Positions 40,253-54,723 of a stretch of DNA of 64,000 nucleotides are shown in pieces (within the stretch, counting starts at the first letter, position 1; the number at the start of each line of letters is the position of its first letter). Under the pieces are notes generated by a model that made no database searches, had not been told where the DNA came from, and saw only the letters and a program-made list of their open reading frames with translations. A program made the translations under genes and the position numbers. The stretch comes from Helopsaltes ochotensis (lineage: Eukaryota > Chordata > Aves > Passeriformes > Locustellidae): assembly GCA_013400155.1 (NCBI GenBank), contig VXBM01001639.1:54319-118318 (forward strand), given 5' to 3'.

Positions 40253-43200
40253 CAGGGTGCACTGAGCACGGGAAAAGAGAAAGCTTTAGAAGCACCTTTG
40301 TCCAGCTTGCTCAGATTCTTTTTTTCCAGATGTGACCCTACCCATGAATACATGTGCATTGTTTGCTTTCATGATATTTAAAACAAACACAATGTTTAAC
40401 TGCAGAAAATTTGCCTTCTAAAAATGCTAGCATGAGGAATGACATGTATTACTGTAAGGGTTTTTTATGGCAAATGAAGCCTTCTTAAAATTTCTTCCTG
40501 AATATGGGAAGAAAATGTTTTCCCCAATAAGGACCTAAGGACAGAAACTCCTCAAGAGCTGCTGTGTTTAAAGACAATTAAACAGGATTGGACCCAAGTA
40601 CTGATGTGTCCCAGGAATTTATTTGAACATTTCGTTTAGCTTTTTTTGGGTTTTTTTTTCAGTCAGCTAGCTGTGTCATGGCTGAAGAAATGTTTATAAA
40701 CACCTTGCAATGAAGCTGCAGGATTCTCTGAAAGCAAATCTCTTCAAAGAACCTGGATTCTGTTTGCGCCTAGTCCTACAGCCTCCTATTTGGACAAATA
40801 GTAAGAAAAGGACATTGTTCCCTTGGCTGTTCTTTGAGGCTGACTCAGGAAGGGTGGAACAGAGGGAGCAGTTGTCCAAAGGTGAGGGTGCTGCTGAGCC
40901 CCTCCCCAGCACAGGCTGGAGGCTCTTGGCACAGCAGCCTCTGGCCCTGGGGCCTCTGGGGAGACTGAGCCCTCGCAAGACACAGCCTCTGACTCACAGC
41001 TTGGAAGGGACTGCTCTGAGGTAGTGGCAGCAGAGCAGTGCATTAGGCATGCTCAAACGGAAAGTGAAATAAAAAGCTGTACATGAAGCGATCTTTGTTG
41101 CTAAGATGTCAAAATAGCTGAAATACATGCGGGCAATTTGGGAGGGAAAAGGTTAAGCGAAGGTATTGCATGTAGTGTCACAGTTACAGCCTCACCTGGG
41201 CCTCTGGCCAACAAAGCCAGTATTTCAGGTTGGATAGGATTCAGAAGAGGCTACTCCTCTTAAGTATGTTAGATCTGGCTGCTGTCTCCGAAGAAACTAG
41301 ACTACAAAACAGAAATGAGAGAAAAGCTGAGCCCAAGTGTCACTTTCAGTGCTGCTTTTCTATGGAAACTGGAAAAATGCAGTTGTACTTCATTTGTGTT
41401 TAATTGGGTGAGAAAGATCGTGCCATAGGGATTCTCCAAGGCTGCTGCAAACTTGGCTTAGATGGGTTCCAGGGCACTGCCAGCCTTCTGAGGACCCTCA
41501 CTAACCCCTAGGAGTTATATCAGAGGGGACAGTCCACCAGTGCTTGGTGTTGGTAGGAGTGATGTGCAGTCCTTTCCAAAGGATTACTCCAGTCTCAGAG
41601 AGACCACGTGTGATTAGCAATTCTTACTTTTATTTGGCTAGGCTCTTACAGTACTGTGTATTGAAAGCCCCATTATAACTAGCCAGCAGAATCCTTGGAG
41701 ACGTTTCCTTCCGAGCAGGGAAGCCCTTGTGGACAGGAGGGCAGCTTGCTGAGCCATTTATCCCGCTTGTATCTTGCCCTGCAGTTGAGAGAGGCTGTTC
41801 TCTAAACCCCAGATGAGAGAATTTCTTATGGATTGAAATCTCCACTTTTGGTTGATCCTGTCTCACCAGCAGTCCCCTCCTGTGGTCACCTGTTTATTCT
41901 CCTTGCTGAAGGATTAATTTGCCCTAGTCATCAACCTACCAGCTCAGATATTGACCAAGGTTATGAAGTGGGAGCTAGATCTTTAAGAGGCTCTGGTGGA
42001 AGCAGTGGTGGTGATTTTTCCACATCAGAGAGAGGCATTGGACCCGGGGGATCACTGAGAGTACAGTGGGTGTTGGCCTTTTTGGCTGAAAGTAATGGGG
42101 AATTGCACAAAGGAAATTTGATAACCAGGTTAGCCCTCTCTCTCTAAGGAAAGCTATTACCTGTAGGGCTCTGTTTTTTGGGGTTTTTTTAATCTATCCT
42201 TCTTAAAGGAAGCTGGTGTTGGGACCGACCTCCCTTAGGCAAGACACAGAATTAGATGGATCCCTCTTTTTTTTGGTCCAGAATATCTACTCCTACATTG
42301 CTACTAGCAATGAAGAGACTCCCTCTTTCTGTTCTTAGGCAATTACTGCCATTATTCATTGTTAGGAAGTTAGAGCAGTTATTTGCATTGGGCTCAGCAA
42401 AAAGCTTCTGGAGTTGTCACAGCAGGCAGTTCAAGTTTACTTTGCAGTTTCCCTTGCTGTCATGAATGTGTTAACTTCAGGACTGTCCTCACCTCGTGGC
42501 CTCTTTTGTAGTTTGTCTTCTGTGGAACCAATAAGGCGATTTCCCTCACTCCAGCCTCTGCTCGCCAGATGTTTATTACCGTACCAAAATAAGTGCAGCG
42601 CTTGCCATGTGCAAACTTTCAGATGAGTGTGTTAATCAGAGGAAAGGAAAAACCCTCTGTGGCTGATTCCTCTGCTTGGAATGCTGAGTGGGAAAGCTGG
42701 AATGCTTAGTGAGCCACTAGTGGTTCTGGCAGCAAACCATTTCTGCTGCTTGCTGAGCAAAGAGACCAAGGGAATGGAGGAGTTCTGTAAGGAGCAGTCA
42801 GCGTGGGTTAATGAACATCTGTTTTGTTGAAAGTTGGCATGGCAAGGTCTACTTCTAATACTTGCCTTCTCCAATGCTTTCTAAAATGAGGTCATGCCTA
42901 TAAAGGACCAGCAGTGCAAAGATCCTGAGCTGATTTTTATGAAAGCTGAAACCCTGTCAAGATACCTGGATATTTAAGGACAATTAATGGAAGTCCCCAA
43001 AGCTGCTGTTGAAGAAGAGAAATAGATTCACGCTAGCACAAGGCAAAAATTGGAGATGCTCAGTGATGGAGAGGCTGGATTTGTCCTGTCTGAGCAGGAG
43101 GTGATGCAAATGACCCAGTGTGTAGGGATCAGAGAAGAATTCATTGCTCAGCTCTTGCCTTTCTCCCTTGTTAGTCGGCTCCCTCCCTGTTGCAAACACC

Positions 43201-45178
43201 GGATATCAGCGCTGCGCAGGAGCTGTGGCTTCACTCCTGACTCAGAGGATGTTGGGAACCATGGATGTGTCAGCCAAGATGTCATTGGCTGCTTAGAAAG
43301 AGCACATGCAGTCAATGAGGGTGCTTTATTCAGCAGTGTAAGAAACTGACATTTTTACTGATTAATATTTGTTCTTTTTTCATTTAAGCTCATTTACCAT
43401 TCTGATGTAACTAAATTGTAGGAGCTAGAGAAGCATTAACCCAGATCTGCTGTCTAAATACACACAAATTCCCAGCTGCATAGAACACAGCAGATTCTTT
43501 TTTTTTAATTGAACATGCTAATTCCTTTTAATTCCACCTCAGATTTAAGAAATCTGGGCCTGTGTTGTTGAGAAGGTAACACTCTAGGCTTACTGGAGCT
43601 GGTGAGTAAAACAGCACAGCTTGCCCTGAATCCTGGTCTTGTCAGCTTCCAAGTATTTAGCTTTAAAATAAAGAAATGATTTTTTATGTTAGAATTCAGC
43701 AAATGCTAAGATTTTTTTTGCCAGATATCTTGTATGAAAGCTGTTTGCAATTTTGAGTTAGATTTTTAGTAATTAGAACTTAAAAATCTCTTGATTTTTG
43801 TATGGAGAAGAAAAGAAGAATGCTCTTCTGAGGTTTTTTTGCTTTTTTCTTAATAGCTTCTTGCACAGGATTACCTCACATAAACTTGCCTGTTGGGACT
43901 GTTGTGGGATTGCTGCCGTTTCAGTCTTTTTTTTTTTTTTTTGTCTTGATGATCCATGCAGACTTTTACAGCATCAGGAAACCAGGAAGGATGTCAAACC
44001 TTTGCTTTTGTGCTTTGTGTAGAGAGAGTTTTATGAAATTGATATTTCAATAGCTATTAATCTTTATGCCTGTCCATTGAGATCTACTGTCTGTAGTGAC
44101 TGAGACAAAAACCAGCTTGAAGAGTGCTGCCTTAGCAAGGGGCAAACATCTATTCTAGCTAGCACTTTTTGTTTGAAAGATGCTAACTTTTTTATGCTCG
44201 ACTCTTGGACGAGTTCTGTATTAAAAAAAGCCCAAACAACAAAGACCAAACCAAACTGTCCTCATCTTTTCAGATCTTACCAGTGATACATTCAACTAAA
44301 TGTTGTCTGAATCCATTTTAGTCTGCAGTTAACTACAATGGGCAGTCCTACATTATGTTTCTTGATACTAATTATGCCTCGCCTTCCTAGGCACTGCCAG
44401 ATGTCTCTAGACTGCATTTAGTGCTGGTGTTAAGTAAGTCAGAAGCTTTCAGAAGGTTCTTTTGGCAATTTCTGCAAGGAAAGATCTGTAAGAGACAATT
44501 TGGTGGATGTTTGGTGTTGAAAATACCAGATGTTTTGGGTAGGTCCGGTGCTAATCTACAGTGCCTCTTGCTTGAAGGAGCAACTTCCAGAAACATCTCT
44601 CAAGGTGGTAGGTTTTGAAGTTTGCCTCTTTACAGAAGGATTGTCTAAGCTAGTGAAGACTGCATAACTGGGAAAGTGCTGTTTGTAATTCAGTGGATTT
44701 CACGAGGAGCTGGATATCTGCAGACACAAAACACCTACAGGAAGCACAAGGCTAGACTGCTTGGACACTCAGATTTTCTTCAGGTGAAGGTTAGCTGGAT
44801 AAATATCCAAGGCAGAATGCACCTTTTTATTGGATAGGTGTATGTAAACACAGAGAGAGGCGCAGATCAGGAGCTCTGGTTGATTGGGGCACACATGAAT
44901 GAGTCACTGGCAGGATCTAGCAGGGATGTAGCCAGCATCACAGATGACAGACGTGCTCATGTTACGTGCCCAGTTTGGGAAACATTGGCTTGTCGTGGAA
45001 GAACATGAGGAGGAGGGTAACACAAACCTGTGGAAGATGCCAAGTTTTCTTTTGTTCATGACTCACTAAGGCAGTAGCAAACTGTACGTGCTGCTCCCTG
45101 ACTAATGCGGAGGTTATTCCAGAGCATTCAAAGAATATTGGAGGTTACTAGTTCAAAGTTTTTATGCATTACATCATT

Positions 45179-45198
45179 TTGTTGCAACGACTGACTCA
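45179..45198. promoter_or_regulatory. candidate C/EBP-AP-1 composite
   Basis: TTGTTGCAAC is followed by GACTGACTCA, placing a C/EBP-like site three bases from a perfect AP-1 site. Another AP-1 site lies at 45,059-45,065 and one at 44,900-44,906. The arrangement repeats the element near 35.64 kb. Confidence 0.35.
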
Positions 45199-48100
45199 TT
45201 TGGTCAGTTTAGTTGGTAAGTAGGCAGTGGTAAGAAGGAAGTGTTGGAAAGAGAACTCTAACAGAGTGCATCTGCCTTGGCTCAGCTGACATTACAGTTT
45301 GCTCTCTGTCCTAATTACTTCTTGATAAGATTTATCACCTTTCCCAGAGGCGGAATGAGGACAGCAGTACCTGCAGGCAGTCTATGAGTCTCAAACAGAA
45401 AACAAGTCAGGAGGTGTGTTTGGGGTGTGGTATTTATTTTGTAGGTTAAAAAAAAAAATCCATTATTTCCTGAAATACCATTTTACATGGCTTTGTGTAC
45501 GGGAAGCAGTATTTCTTACCTGTAAAGCAGAATGCCGTTGGCTGTATGGAAATGGAAAAGACCAACCTAGAAGAATTAGTCTTTAGCTGTAATACACACA
45601 TTCTGAGGCACATTTGTCCATAAAAATCTCAGTTTTTTGAGAGCAAAAAAAGCACAGCACTGTCCAACAAAGACAGTTAACAGCAGTTGTAATGTCTTGT
45701 TTTCCCCTACCTTTTTGTGAGTCTGTCAATCAGTAGCATCAGGAACAGAATGTTGTCTGTAGAACTAAGGAACACTTGCATCATCAGGGAGACAATTACC
45801 TGGATATGTATTTGCTAAGAGATAGGATTCTCATTTCGGAAGGCATGCCTGAGAAAGTAGGAGAATGATACTCTGTTGTATTCCTCCAAATAAATTATAG
45901 ATATACTCACTTTCTTGTCTATTTTAATTGCCTACCGTATAAAAGCTCAGAATGATGAAACCGAATGTTTACAGATTTTCAGTAAGACTTTAAAAGAAAT
46001 ATAATATCACGTGGAGGAACAGTGTCAGTGGAGTTAGGCCTTGATCAAAGGGCAGCGTAGAGAGAAGACTGACAATCTAGGGTATGTCTGTGGGTCACCT
46101 GTTGGTTAAAAATAGCAAATAGCAAATAGCTTCCTTCACTAGGAATGAGGCATTCATACTATTTTAATGTGGATTATTAGAGGAACTGATGTGGTTTGAA
46201 TTGATGTTACCAGGATGCTGTTGAGGAACTGAAAGACCGTGGGCATTTAAGAGAGCTTATCTCTACTTGCCCCAGGACCTACCATACCTTTTGTTGTGTG
46301 CCCATTAGCTGTAGTAGTCAAAGTCCCGGAACTCCTTGATTTGCGGTTTAGAAGGTGTTTTAGAAAGCTACTTTCCCTGCAGGATTTTTGCTTTTATCAG
46401 GGACAGTATCTGTCTCTCAATGTGGAGAGAAATGTTGTTACAGCTGGAGCCCAAGGCTGGTTCCTATACATTTATCTGTCTTTTGGACTCTGAAATCTCA
46501 ATCACAAGCAAGATTCTTCTGCTGCAGTTTGCCCAACTCCTATCCAGGTGAAATAGAAAATACCCTCTGTAGTAACACAGAGGAGTCAGTTACTTATTGC
46601 TGAAGGATTTGAACATAGACAGTGTTTCCTTTTATGACAGGAAAGCCCTCCCAGCTGCAAGAGCTGGGTGAAAAGCCTGGCACTTTTGGAGGAAGGAGTA
46701 TTGAAGGCTCCGTGGATTGTATTGAACATCAACAAATTCACAGAAGCAGGCACACTGATCCTGCCTTTGTGGTAACAACCATCATGAAATGAGAGACTGT
46801 AAAGACTCTGTTCACCTAAAGTGAAAACTTGTGTCCTGCTCTTCCAATGAGCTGTGAGAACATCCTGAAGTTTTCATTAAAACCTATGGCAAACACTAAG
46901 GCTAGTGTTGATTTTTTTATTCCTCTCCTCTTCCTTTGTCGGTTGTGTGAATACAAATACAATAACCCTCATGGTTAGGGACATAATCTTTGCTGCCTAG
47001 TTTTCTCTTACATTCAAGATCATCAGGAGTTGTGGGGAACAGTAGAGAAGTGTGCTGCTGGCTTAGGATGGAGAGGTTTCAGTGAGAATAGCGAAGAGTG
47101 TGGGGAAGCATCCCTGTTGGATGTGCAGCACAGGTGAGATGCTGTGTCCAGATTAAGGAGGAGACACTTCAAGATCCTGCTTCTCCAGTCATCCAGGTCA
47201 GGTATCTAAAACAGAGCATGCTCTGTCTACCTGCTGTGTGCATGCTCCTCTTCTGTCTATGGAAATGAAGCAGAGATGAAGAATGAATTGTTAGCACACA
47301 CCCAACTCTTACTCTCTTTAGGGTCAAGTCATGGCTGGAGCAAACATGCATTGAGACTTAGTGTATTACAGATTCTGCTTAAACAGAGTTTAAAATAAGA
47401 CTGTCTTGTAAAGGGCATGTGAAGGAAAAGAAGAGATTAATACTTGTGAGAAAGGTTTTGTGAATGTTTTGTCTTTTGCATATTCTTGCCTTTATTGCCT
47501 AGATGTCTGAACAGGAAAAGGGAATTCACTCTTAACATGATCGGGCACATTGCATAAGTGTGAATATCAGGGAACAATCTGTGGCCTTTTCAATTGTTTG
47601 TTGTGTCTGTTTATAACGTGGGAATGCTTGAATTATCTGCTTTCTCCTTAAAGGGACCTTTGAGCTTTTTCTTCCATTAGCTCAGAGATTACAAGGCTAG
47701 AGGAGTGGACTGTAGGTAATTTTCTTTCCTCAAAGGCTGATATCAAATCACACTTCAGCACCCAGTGTGCTTGGAAAGTAGGAGGAAGAAGAGGTTGGAC
47801 GTGGGTCATTCTCTGAGTTTATTATCTGAGTTTACTCCTTAACTTATTTTATCAGACACGTGTTCCCAAAAGCTCAGAGTCTAACCAGACACAGTGATGC
47901 AGAGATGGGCATTTTTGATGAACAAATATTTCCTGCCTAAAAGGAAGACAAAGCATAACCTAAACACTTTCTTAGCAACTTTGCATTATGCTTTTGTCAT
48001 TTGGACAGGAAGTGCCCGAGGGGAAGACAAGGCTTCTCCTGGACTTTCCCGTTTTGTGCTTCCTGTGGTCAACTTAAAATACAGTGCCAAATTATGTTTA

Positions 48101-49830
48101 GAAAGTTTTTAAAGAGGCAAGGTTAGCAAGAAATTACTTTGAACTTTACATAGGTAGTTGAGAATCACCCTCTATATTCCTGTGTTTTTGCTACCTCAGT
48201 GAAACTCCTGGCTTCTTTTTGGGAACAGGGAGTTTCATTGTAAAGAGCAAGCTGCTAACCATTATTGTCGGACAGAACCTAAAAACTTGAGTCCAAGATT
48301 GTGGTGAGATCAAAGAGGCAGTGCCCTCTTTGTGCCACCCTTTTCCTAGAGCTGGTGTGGCACGGCAGTGAACCGGCAGCTTGTAGAGCTCTTGGACCCG
48401 TGTGCCGTGAAAGAAAAGCACAGAGTGGGTAGAATTTGTGTTCTTGTGTGCCACTTGGCTGTCCCTGCAGCTCTTCCTTTTGAGTTTGTGCAAAGGGGGT
48501 GCGAGAACGTTCACCGCAGCCCTGTGTGGGCACAGGCCTGGCGGGATGGGCAGCGCAGGGGCAGCCATCAGCTGCTTCGCTCAGGTAAAGGTGAGGGCAG
48601 CTGGGTGAGCAGCCTGTGCTCCAGACCTGCCCGGGCTGCAGAGTCCTCTGGGAGTGCAGAACAAGGCAGTCTTGGTCTCTAGCACCTCACTGTGGTCTGC
48701 AGGACTCGGCATGTTAGAGCTGCTCAAGCACTTCTCTTTCCTGCTCGTTCGTTGGGAGCCGAACGCTTTGGGCTATTGGTTGCTGCAAACCACAAATGTT
48801 AAGAGACAGCTTTTCTAGAATCTGTTTCATGTCTGAAGAGCTGATTGACGAGATGGTTGGTATTTTCTATGTCACAGTGTTTACTCACATTGCTTATTTT
48901 TCATTCAGTTTGCCTTGAGTAGCAAACACACCTATGGAGAACATGAAGATACATTTCAAAGGCGTGCCTATAGCTGTATTCTCTAGCAATTCATGCAAAA
49001 AATGTAACCAGAGTTGGCTATTATACTGTTAAACACCAGGGTCTTTTATCAATATGGTCACAGTTTACCACCATCAGGCTGCTGTTACTAAAGGTAAGTA
49101 AAAGCACACTATATATAGTAGTGTTGTAGTATGAACCTAGACTGCACAAACTTCAGAATCTGGAGCACTGCATTCTCCCTCTGGTTCCTAACCATCTTTT
49201 TGCAATCGGAAAAATTCACTCAAAAGTAGTTTTAATCTGATTTCGTCATAACAGGGGTGAAGGGCCCCTTGATGATTTCTGACAGATCAATAAAGCTTTG
49301 CCTTCCTGCTGATGAGAAATAATCCCCATATGAAAACAAGTACAGAATGTGTTTTGTAGTTGTGCCCATGTCCTTCTGGCCTCTTCTGGGAATGCATGAA
49401 TAATAAAATTAACTTCTCAGCATGCAGCATAACCATGATTATGGAACAGCCTTTCATTTCCAGATTCCACCTACATACTATCATGAGCCACTTCTTAAAA
49501 AGAAGAGGCATTAAAGACTGAACAGGAATAAAGCCCTAAGAAAAATGAAGTTTCCTTTTCACTTGTTTAGAATGTGCATTGTAGTATATGACTGTAGCAC
49601 ATGTACAGAAATTATATCCTGTTTGGGTGATGTTTACTTTAGAGCAGTATTTGGTATCCAGAAAGAGGCTTAACACTGATATGCCTTTATTAGCATTCAG
49701 TTAAGTTTCTGAGGGGGAAAAAAAACAACCCAGAGAAAAAACAAAGGTGCCTGGAAGACCTTTACAGATCTCAGTCTCTTGGCTGACGCAGGATTTAATC
49801 AGGGACACTAACAGTGCTTTTTTAGAACAT

Positions 49831-49846
49831 ACCAACATATGTTGGT
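49831..49846. repeat. 16-bp perfect palindrome
   Basis: ACCAACATATGTTGGT is its own reverse complement and centres on a CATATG E-box. Confidence 0.85.
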
Positions 49847-52800
49847 GTATACCAATGTAGGTGTTTTAAAATGTTTTGCCATATTCATTCCTAGGTATTA
49901 CCAAATGGTAGATAATGTTCATCTTTGTAATCAATAGTTTTGAGTATTTATGCTTGTAATCATAACAGTGTGAGGGTTTGTTTGCCTGCCACAATGTCAG
50001 CTAACTGTTGTTTGCATTCAGCTGTGTGGCAATAGGCTGTTGGAAATATGTCCACCATGCATGTGTAAAAGTAAATATGGCCAGTGAAACTGTGTATGTT
50101 TGTCCTCAGTACCCTGAGCCTCACCCCCCTCCTTCTTACGGTATCTTTTTAATCATCTGACAACAGAGTTTGTGTCACAAAGGAATCAGTCTCAGAAATA
50201 GTTTTGGTCTTGAAAGAATCCTGACAAAAGTCTCTGATGTCCACGCAGATGGTCCGGAAAACGAGTCACTTGTTAGTTCTCTGACTCGCCCCCACAAATG
50301 AACAGTTTTATAACTTTTAAATATTGTTTGTGAATCATGTGGGGAGCTGTAAAGGAAGATGTATGGCACTCGTTTTCATTCCAGTGCTTTGCCCTGATTC
50401 TAATAGGAATTTAGTGAGTGGTAATCAAAGGAGGAGAGCACTTTCATGAACGTCTGCAGGGGCACTGGGATCTCACAGAGAGTAGAAATGGCACAAAACA
50501 TGAAATTTCTTTGCTCTTTCCTTCTTGTTAGATTTTTTGGTTTTGTGTTACCTTTTTATGTCAGTATTTCTACACTTAATCATTGGATTGTTATTCATGT
50601 CTTGATTATTACACTTTGTCCATGATTTTACCTTGTAATGCTTTGTACCCTTTCGTATGGCTCAGCACAACAGAGTTGAGGTTGCAAACCTGGGCTTTGG
50701 ATCACAGCCTAAATTGCCATGCTGAGTCTTACAGAAAGCTAAAGTGGTGTCCCCACCACCCTCCTCATTTTAATGGGGTCTGCACTGTGTGATGAGCAGG
50801 AGATCTCTGTGCTCTACAGAGCTGCAGTTTCTTCAGGCTCTTTGCAAAATGTATTTGATGTTTGTTCTGTGCTGCTCCGTGTCTCAAATTTCCCTTCTGA
50901 GAAGAATCAAAAGATGAGGGTCAGTGTCCTAACAGAGCACAGCTCATTTCTGTCTCTGACGTTCTACTCTGCCCACTTATTTGCCTGAGAGCATGAGTCA
51001 CTACCCTTTATTTGGTGTCATCAAACTGTAATGATTCAGCTCTGAAAAGCTGGATTTACAGTCAGCCAAATGAAACACACAAGTACATGTAAGTTTGTAA
51101 AGCAGAGGGCTTGTCCTTGTGGTTTTTGGAATAAAATATGCTGGTATGTTCTAAAAACCACTGTGGGTGTTCCTGTTTAAATTCTGTGTTAGCCAAGAGA
51201 CTGAGATACAAGGAATTCTTGAGTAACATGGCAGATACCCAATGCTACAAGAAATCCCACTGACGATTTTTTTTATCGTGTCATGGTTTTTCTGAGTAAT
51301 TGTAAAGAAAAATGAAACATCTTTCACTTTGTACAGGATCTAATGAACAAAATTCTAAATCTGCTTGCGTTATTTCTGTGACCTGAGGTCAGTACTTCTT
51401 TTACATAATATGAATTTATGAATGCAGTACTGTAATAGCCCTTTCACGTCTCAGTTTCAAAATGTAACATGAAGTGATTTTGGTGGAATTAGAATGGAAT
51501 AATCTAGCAGTAATCTGTATCATATTACCCATTTGCAAGTTTTCAGTGGTGGTGTTTCAGTGTCCAAACACAGCTTAAAATGCTGTTTAACCAGGATATA
51601 TGTGATGTAAGATAGTTTGTATAGGAAACTACTTTTTTTGCTAATGTAATGGTATTGACTTGGGAATGAAAATCCTGCTTACTTGACAAAATATATCCGT
51701 AGTCATATGTGAACGTGAAGAGTGTTTGAAGACTTCTGACCACTTTGAAGTGAAGAGCCTGTTCTGGCTGATCAGGTCTCATCTGTAAAAACCTGATCTC
51801 TGCCTGTCTCCTAGAGAAGTCAGGACTCTGCTGGTATGGGTTGCTGGGAATGACAAAGTTCTTATCCAGTGATGAGGACAGTACTTGCAGCCAGAATATC
51901 TGGCTCAGGAATGTGGCCATCACCTTTATGAGGAAGAGTTTGGAGTCATGTCCACGGATTTTCTGTGCATCACTGACATATGTGGCTAACTGTTTTACAG
52001 ACTGACAGTTTTTAGGAAATCTGTGCTTCTCCAGTCAGAGCCTGCTGCCACCTTAGGTCAATGAGGGATTTTTTAGCTTCTTTAATGAGTCTGGAGATCA
52101 GATACATGCTTGCCACCTCAGAAGGGTGCACAGGTTGCTCACCAGTTTGAATGGGGCTCACATGCTTTTAACCAGCTACAGAGCAAGTACTGCTTAATTT
52201 GTGTAAGCAGCTCCAAAGGTAAAGGTTTGGATAATTCACATCTGCTCAGTCAGATGTGGTTGTGATTTTTGTTGTTCCCTGTCATCTCCAAACTCCTCCC
52301 TGCACTCCCAGTTTGGGATTCCCCAGTGTATGCTGGAAATTTTATGAGATTGTGTCTTTGAGGTTATGGTCTTTCAGAAAGATGAAATCTCCCAGACTCT
52401 GCAGGCACAGCAGTCTCTTCAGGCCCTAGAGTTATTGTTTAATCTGTGAACTGCAGGTTTAGCTCAGGAAGAAACAAAGCAGGAAGGACTTGCCTGTTCA
52501 AATACAGACTTTTCTTCGGAGCTGGTTATCTCGGTTTCCTCGGTAGCCAGTGGAAAGAAACAGGTGTTGCTGGGACGTGACTCATCCCATCAAAGCAGTG
52601 TCCCAACAACCACCTGGCCACTCAGACCATCACAAACAATGTGGGACAAGTTTCATCAGAGCACAGCTTATTCATGCCAGGAGTTAATAATCCACATTTC
52701 CTTTACAGGCTCAGAGCATCTTTGCCATTAGTTGAGAATTACATTATGCTTATTTGACCCATGCATATTTTGCTTCACAATAACAGTATGATTACTGTTG

Positions 52801-54120
52801 TGATGGGTTTTCATTGTCTAATCTCTGTTCCTTTTGTTAATTGAACAGAGAAAGAAATATGCACAGGTTAAGAAAGATTTTGGCTATTGTTAATGGAATA
52901 GATGTCCAAGTGTCTGTCCATGGGCATTCATGCTTCATCATCTGAGAGTGAAACCGCAGGTTTTCCATTCATAGCAAGTCAAGAATAACAGTCTCATTCC
53001 TGTTACACAGTTGTTTTTATTTTACCCTTGTGCTGCCAAAACAGCTTCTGGAAGGCTCTGAATTTGAATGGGGTCTCCACTACTTCAAGCCAAGAGCAAT
53101 TTTGTGTCACAGGAAGCTGCACACTTATGGCTCTATCTGTGCTATAGCTCTCATTTTCAAGTGTGCCAAAAAGGATGGTATTCATGGGTAGTCTCAAGAG
53201 ATTAATCTTTCTCTGTTAGCCAGTCTTGGTGAACAAATCCTGGCCACATTCCTCTTTCAGGATCTTTACAGAATACTTTGGCATCTAATGTTTCTTTTAG
53301 AATATGAAACCAGTCTGGTAGAACTGCTGGAGCGTTAATTTACTACATGGTGTCTGTCTCCCAGAGGAAGAGGAAAAAAACTGGAAAGCAGTAGTCTCCC
53401 ACTGAAATCTTGGCTTGAGGTGAATAAATGAATGACAACATCTTTGTTCTGCAGTAGGGCCTGTCTGACCTTTCCTTTCCTGTTGAGTTGTGAAACAACA
53501 AAGTAAACATTTAACTGAATGTGGCAGCCTGAAACAATTTGCCCTATTGTAGAAGGAGTGCCAGTCCCTTTATTCTGCATAAATTCTCTATGCTGGCAAT
53601 GCTGATAGAGCTGCAGTGGAAGAAAGCCAGGCCTTTCTTTGGGCAAGACCCAAGTTTAAGCAGAAATACAAGTAGTGTGTGGCTTAGTCCCTGAAAGTGT
53701 CCTGGATGCAGCAGGGCTGCTGAGGATCACCCATGGTCAGAGCACTTCCAAAAGTATTTTGATTGTAGCATAGGAAATCAATTTGCAGTGCTGAAGTTTT
53801 CAAAGCCCTGCTGTGAGGGTTGTTGGGAGTGGTTGGATATGATTTCTTTACTAAACAGAACAATGCCAGGATGGAATTGCTGAGCTGTATTGCTTGTACA
53901 AAAAGGAATCATTTCCAAACTTGTTTCCTCGATTTCATGGCACTGTCATGACACTGCATTCCCAGCATCTCTCTGGGAATCTCTCCTGCCTTTGCTTGTG
54001 TGGATGAAGGATTGTGGGGAAAGAGAGTATTGCCCATTAGTGCCTAAATACTGCACCTTACAATCTTCCCTGCCTGATTGCTCTGTTTTTGGGTAACTGT
54101 CTCTAAACTCAGAATGTTTT

Positions 54121-54176
54121 TGCTGTTATTTCTTCAGTTGGTCTTACAGTCATGAAATTTTCACAGCAGCTGCAGT
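54121..54176. repeat. dispersed 56-bp repeat, copy 1
   Basis: The segment starting TGCTGTTATTTCTTCAGT and ending CAGCAGCTGCAGT matches 55,560-55,615 in the same orientation with three substitutions and no gap. Confidence 0.9.
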
Positions 54177-54659
54177 GTGGTTTCGCTCTTTCCCTGATTC
54201 TTTCAGGGAGATGATCTCTCTGCTTTAGCCTTTCATCTCCAAAAGATTATTTTAACTTCTCAAAATATAACAGGAGACTGTGCAGATGGGAGGCTTAAAA
54301 AACTACTGTTCATCTCCTTCCCTCGTGGGAAGGTTTCTTGGTGTCCTGTTGGCAAGAAAAACACATGCTTCTTTTTTTTATAGAAGCAAAATTTATGATT
54401 CTTCTGGCCTGTTTAAATTCACTCGGGCTGTCTGGAGTTCATCCAACCCTAAGTATTCAGACTTGAAACAAAACACAGGCATTTGTTTGTTTAGATCTAT
54501 CTCAAGTATGGCACTTTTAAAGCTGTTTGTTTGGGCTTCTTAAATAATGTGTTGCTTCTCTAAATAAGGAGGTTTGTAGGACTGACTCCAGGTGTTTCTT
54601 CTTTTTTTTTTCTTTGATACACTACAGCATTAAAAAAATACTTGTAAACTGTCAGGATC

Positions 54660-54723
54660 TAATATAGAATAGATATAGATGATATAGATAGATATAGATA
54701 TAAATATAGATGATATAGATATG
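54660..54723. repeat. imperfect GATATA/GATA microsatellite
   Basis: A run of ATAGAT and GATATA units with interruptions. Confidence 0.85.

Larger units (their letters stand above)
40253..54120. other. intergenic DNA, middle part
   Basis: No gene, RNA gene or clear mobile element was recognised. Open frames such as 51,543-51,923 (-, 126 codons) and 48,191-48,568 (-, 125 codons) show no motif, start context or splice pattern and probably arise by chance. The stretch carries eight perfect AP-1 sites (40,841; 40,990; 43,238; 44,900; 45,059; 45,192; 50,994; 52,578). Confidence 0.55.

Noticed and set aside
51543..51923. 126-codon - strand frame
   Set aside because: No recognisable domain, no CpG or codon bias and no neighbouring exon signal. 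It is probably chance.
54660..54723. GATATA-rich run considered as a CRISPR-like or structured array
   Set aside because: Units are short, irregular and without spacers. It is an ordinary microsatellite in a vertebrate genome.
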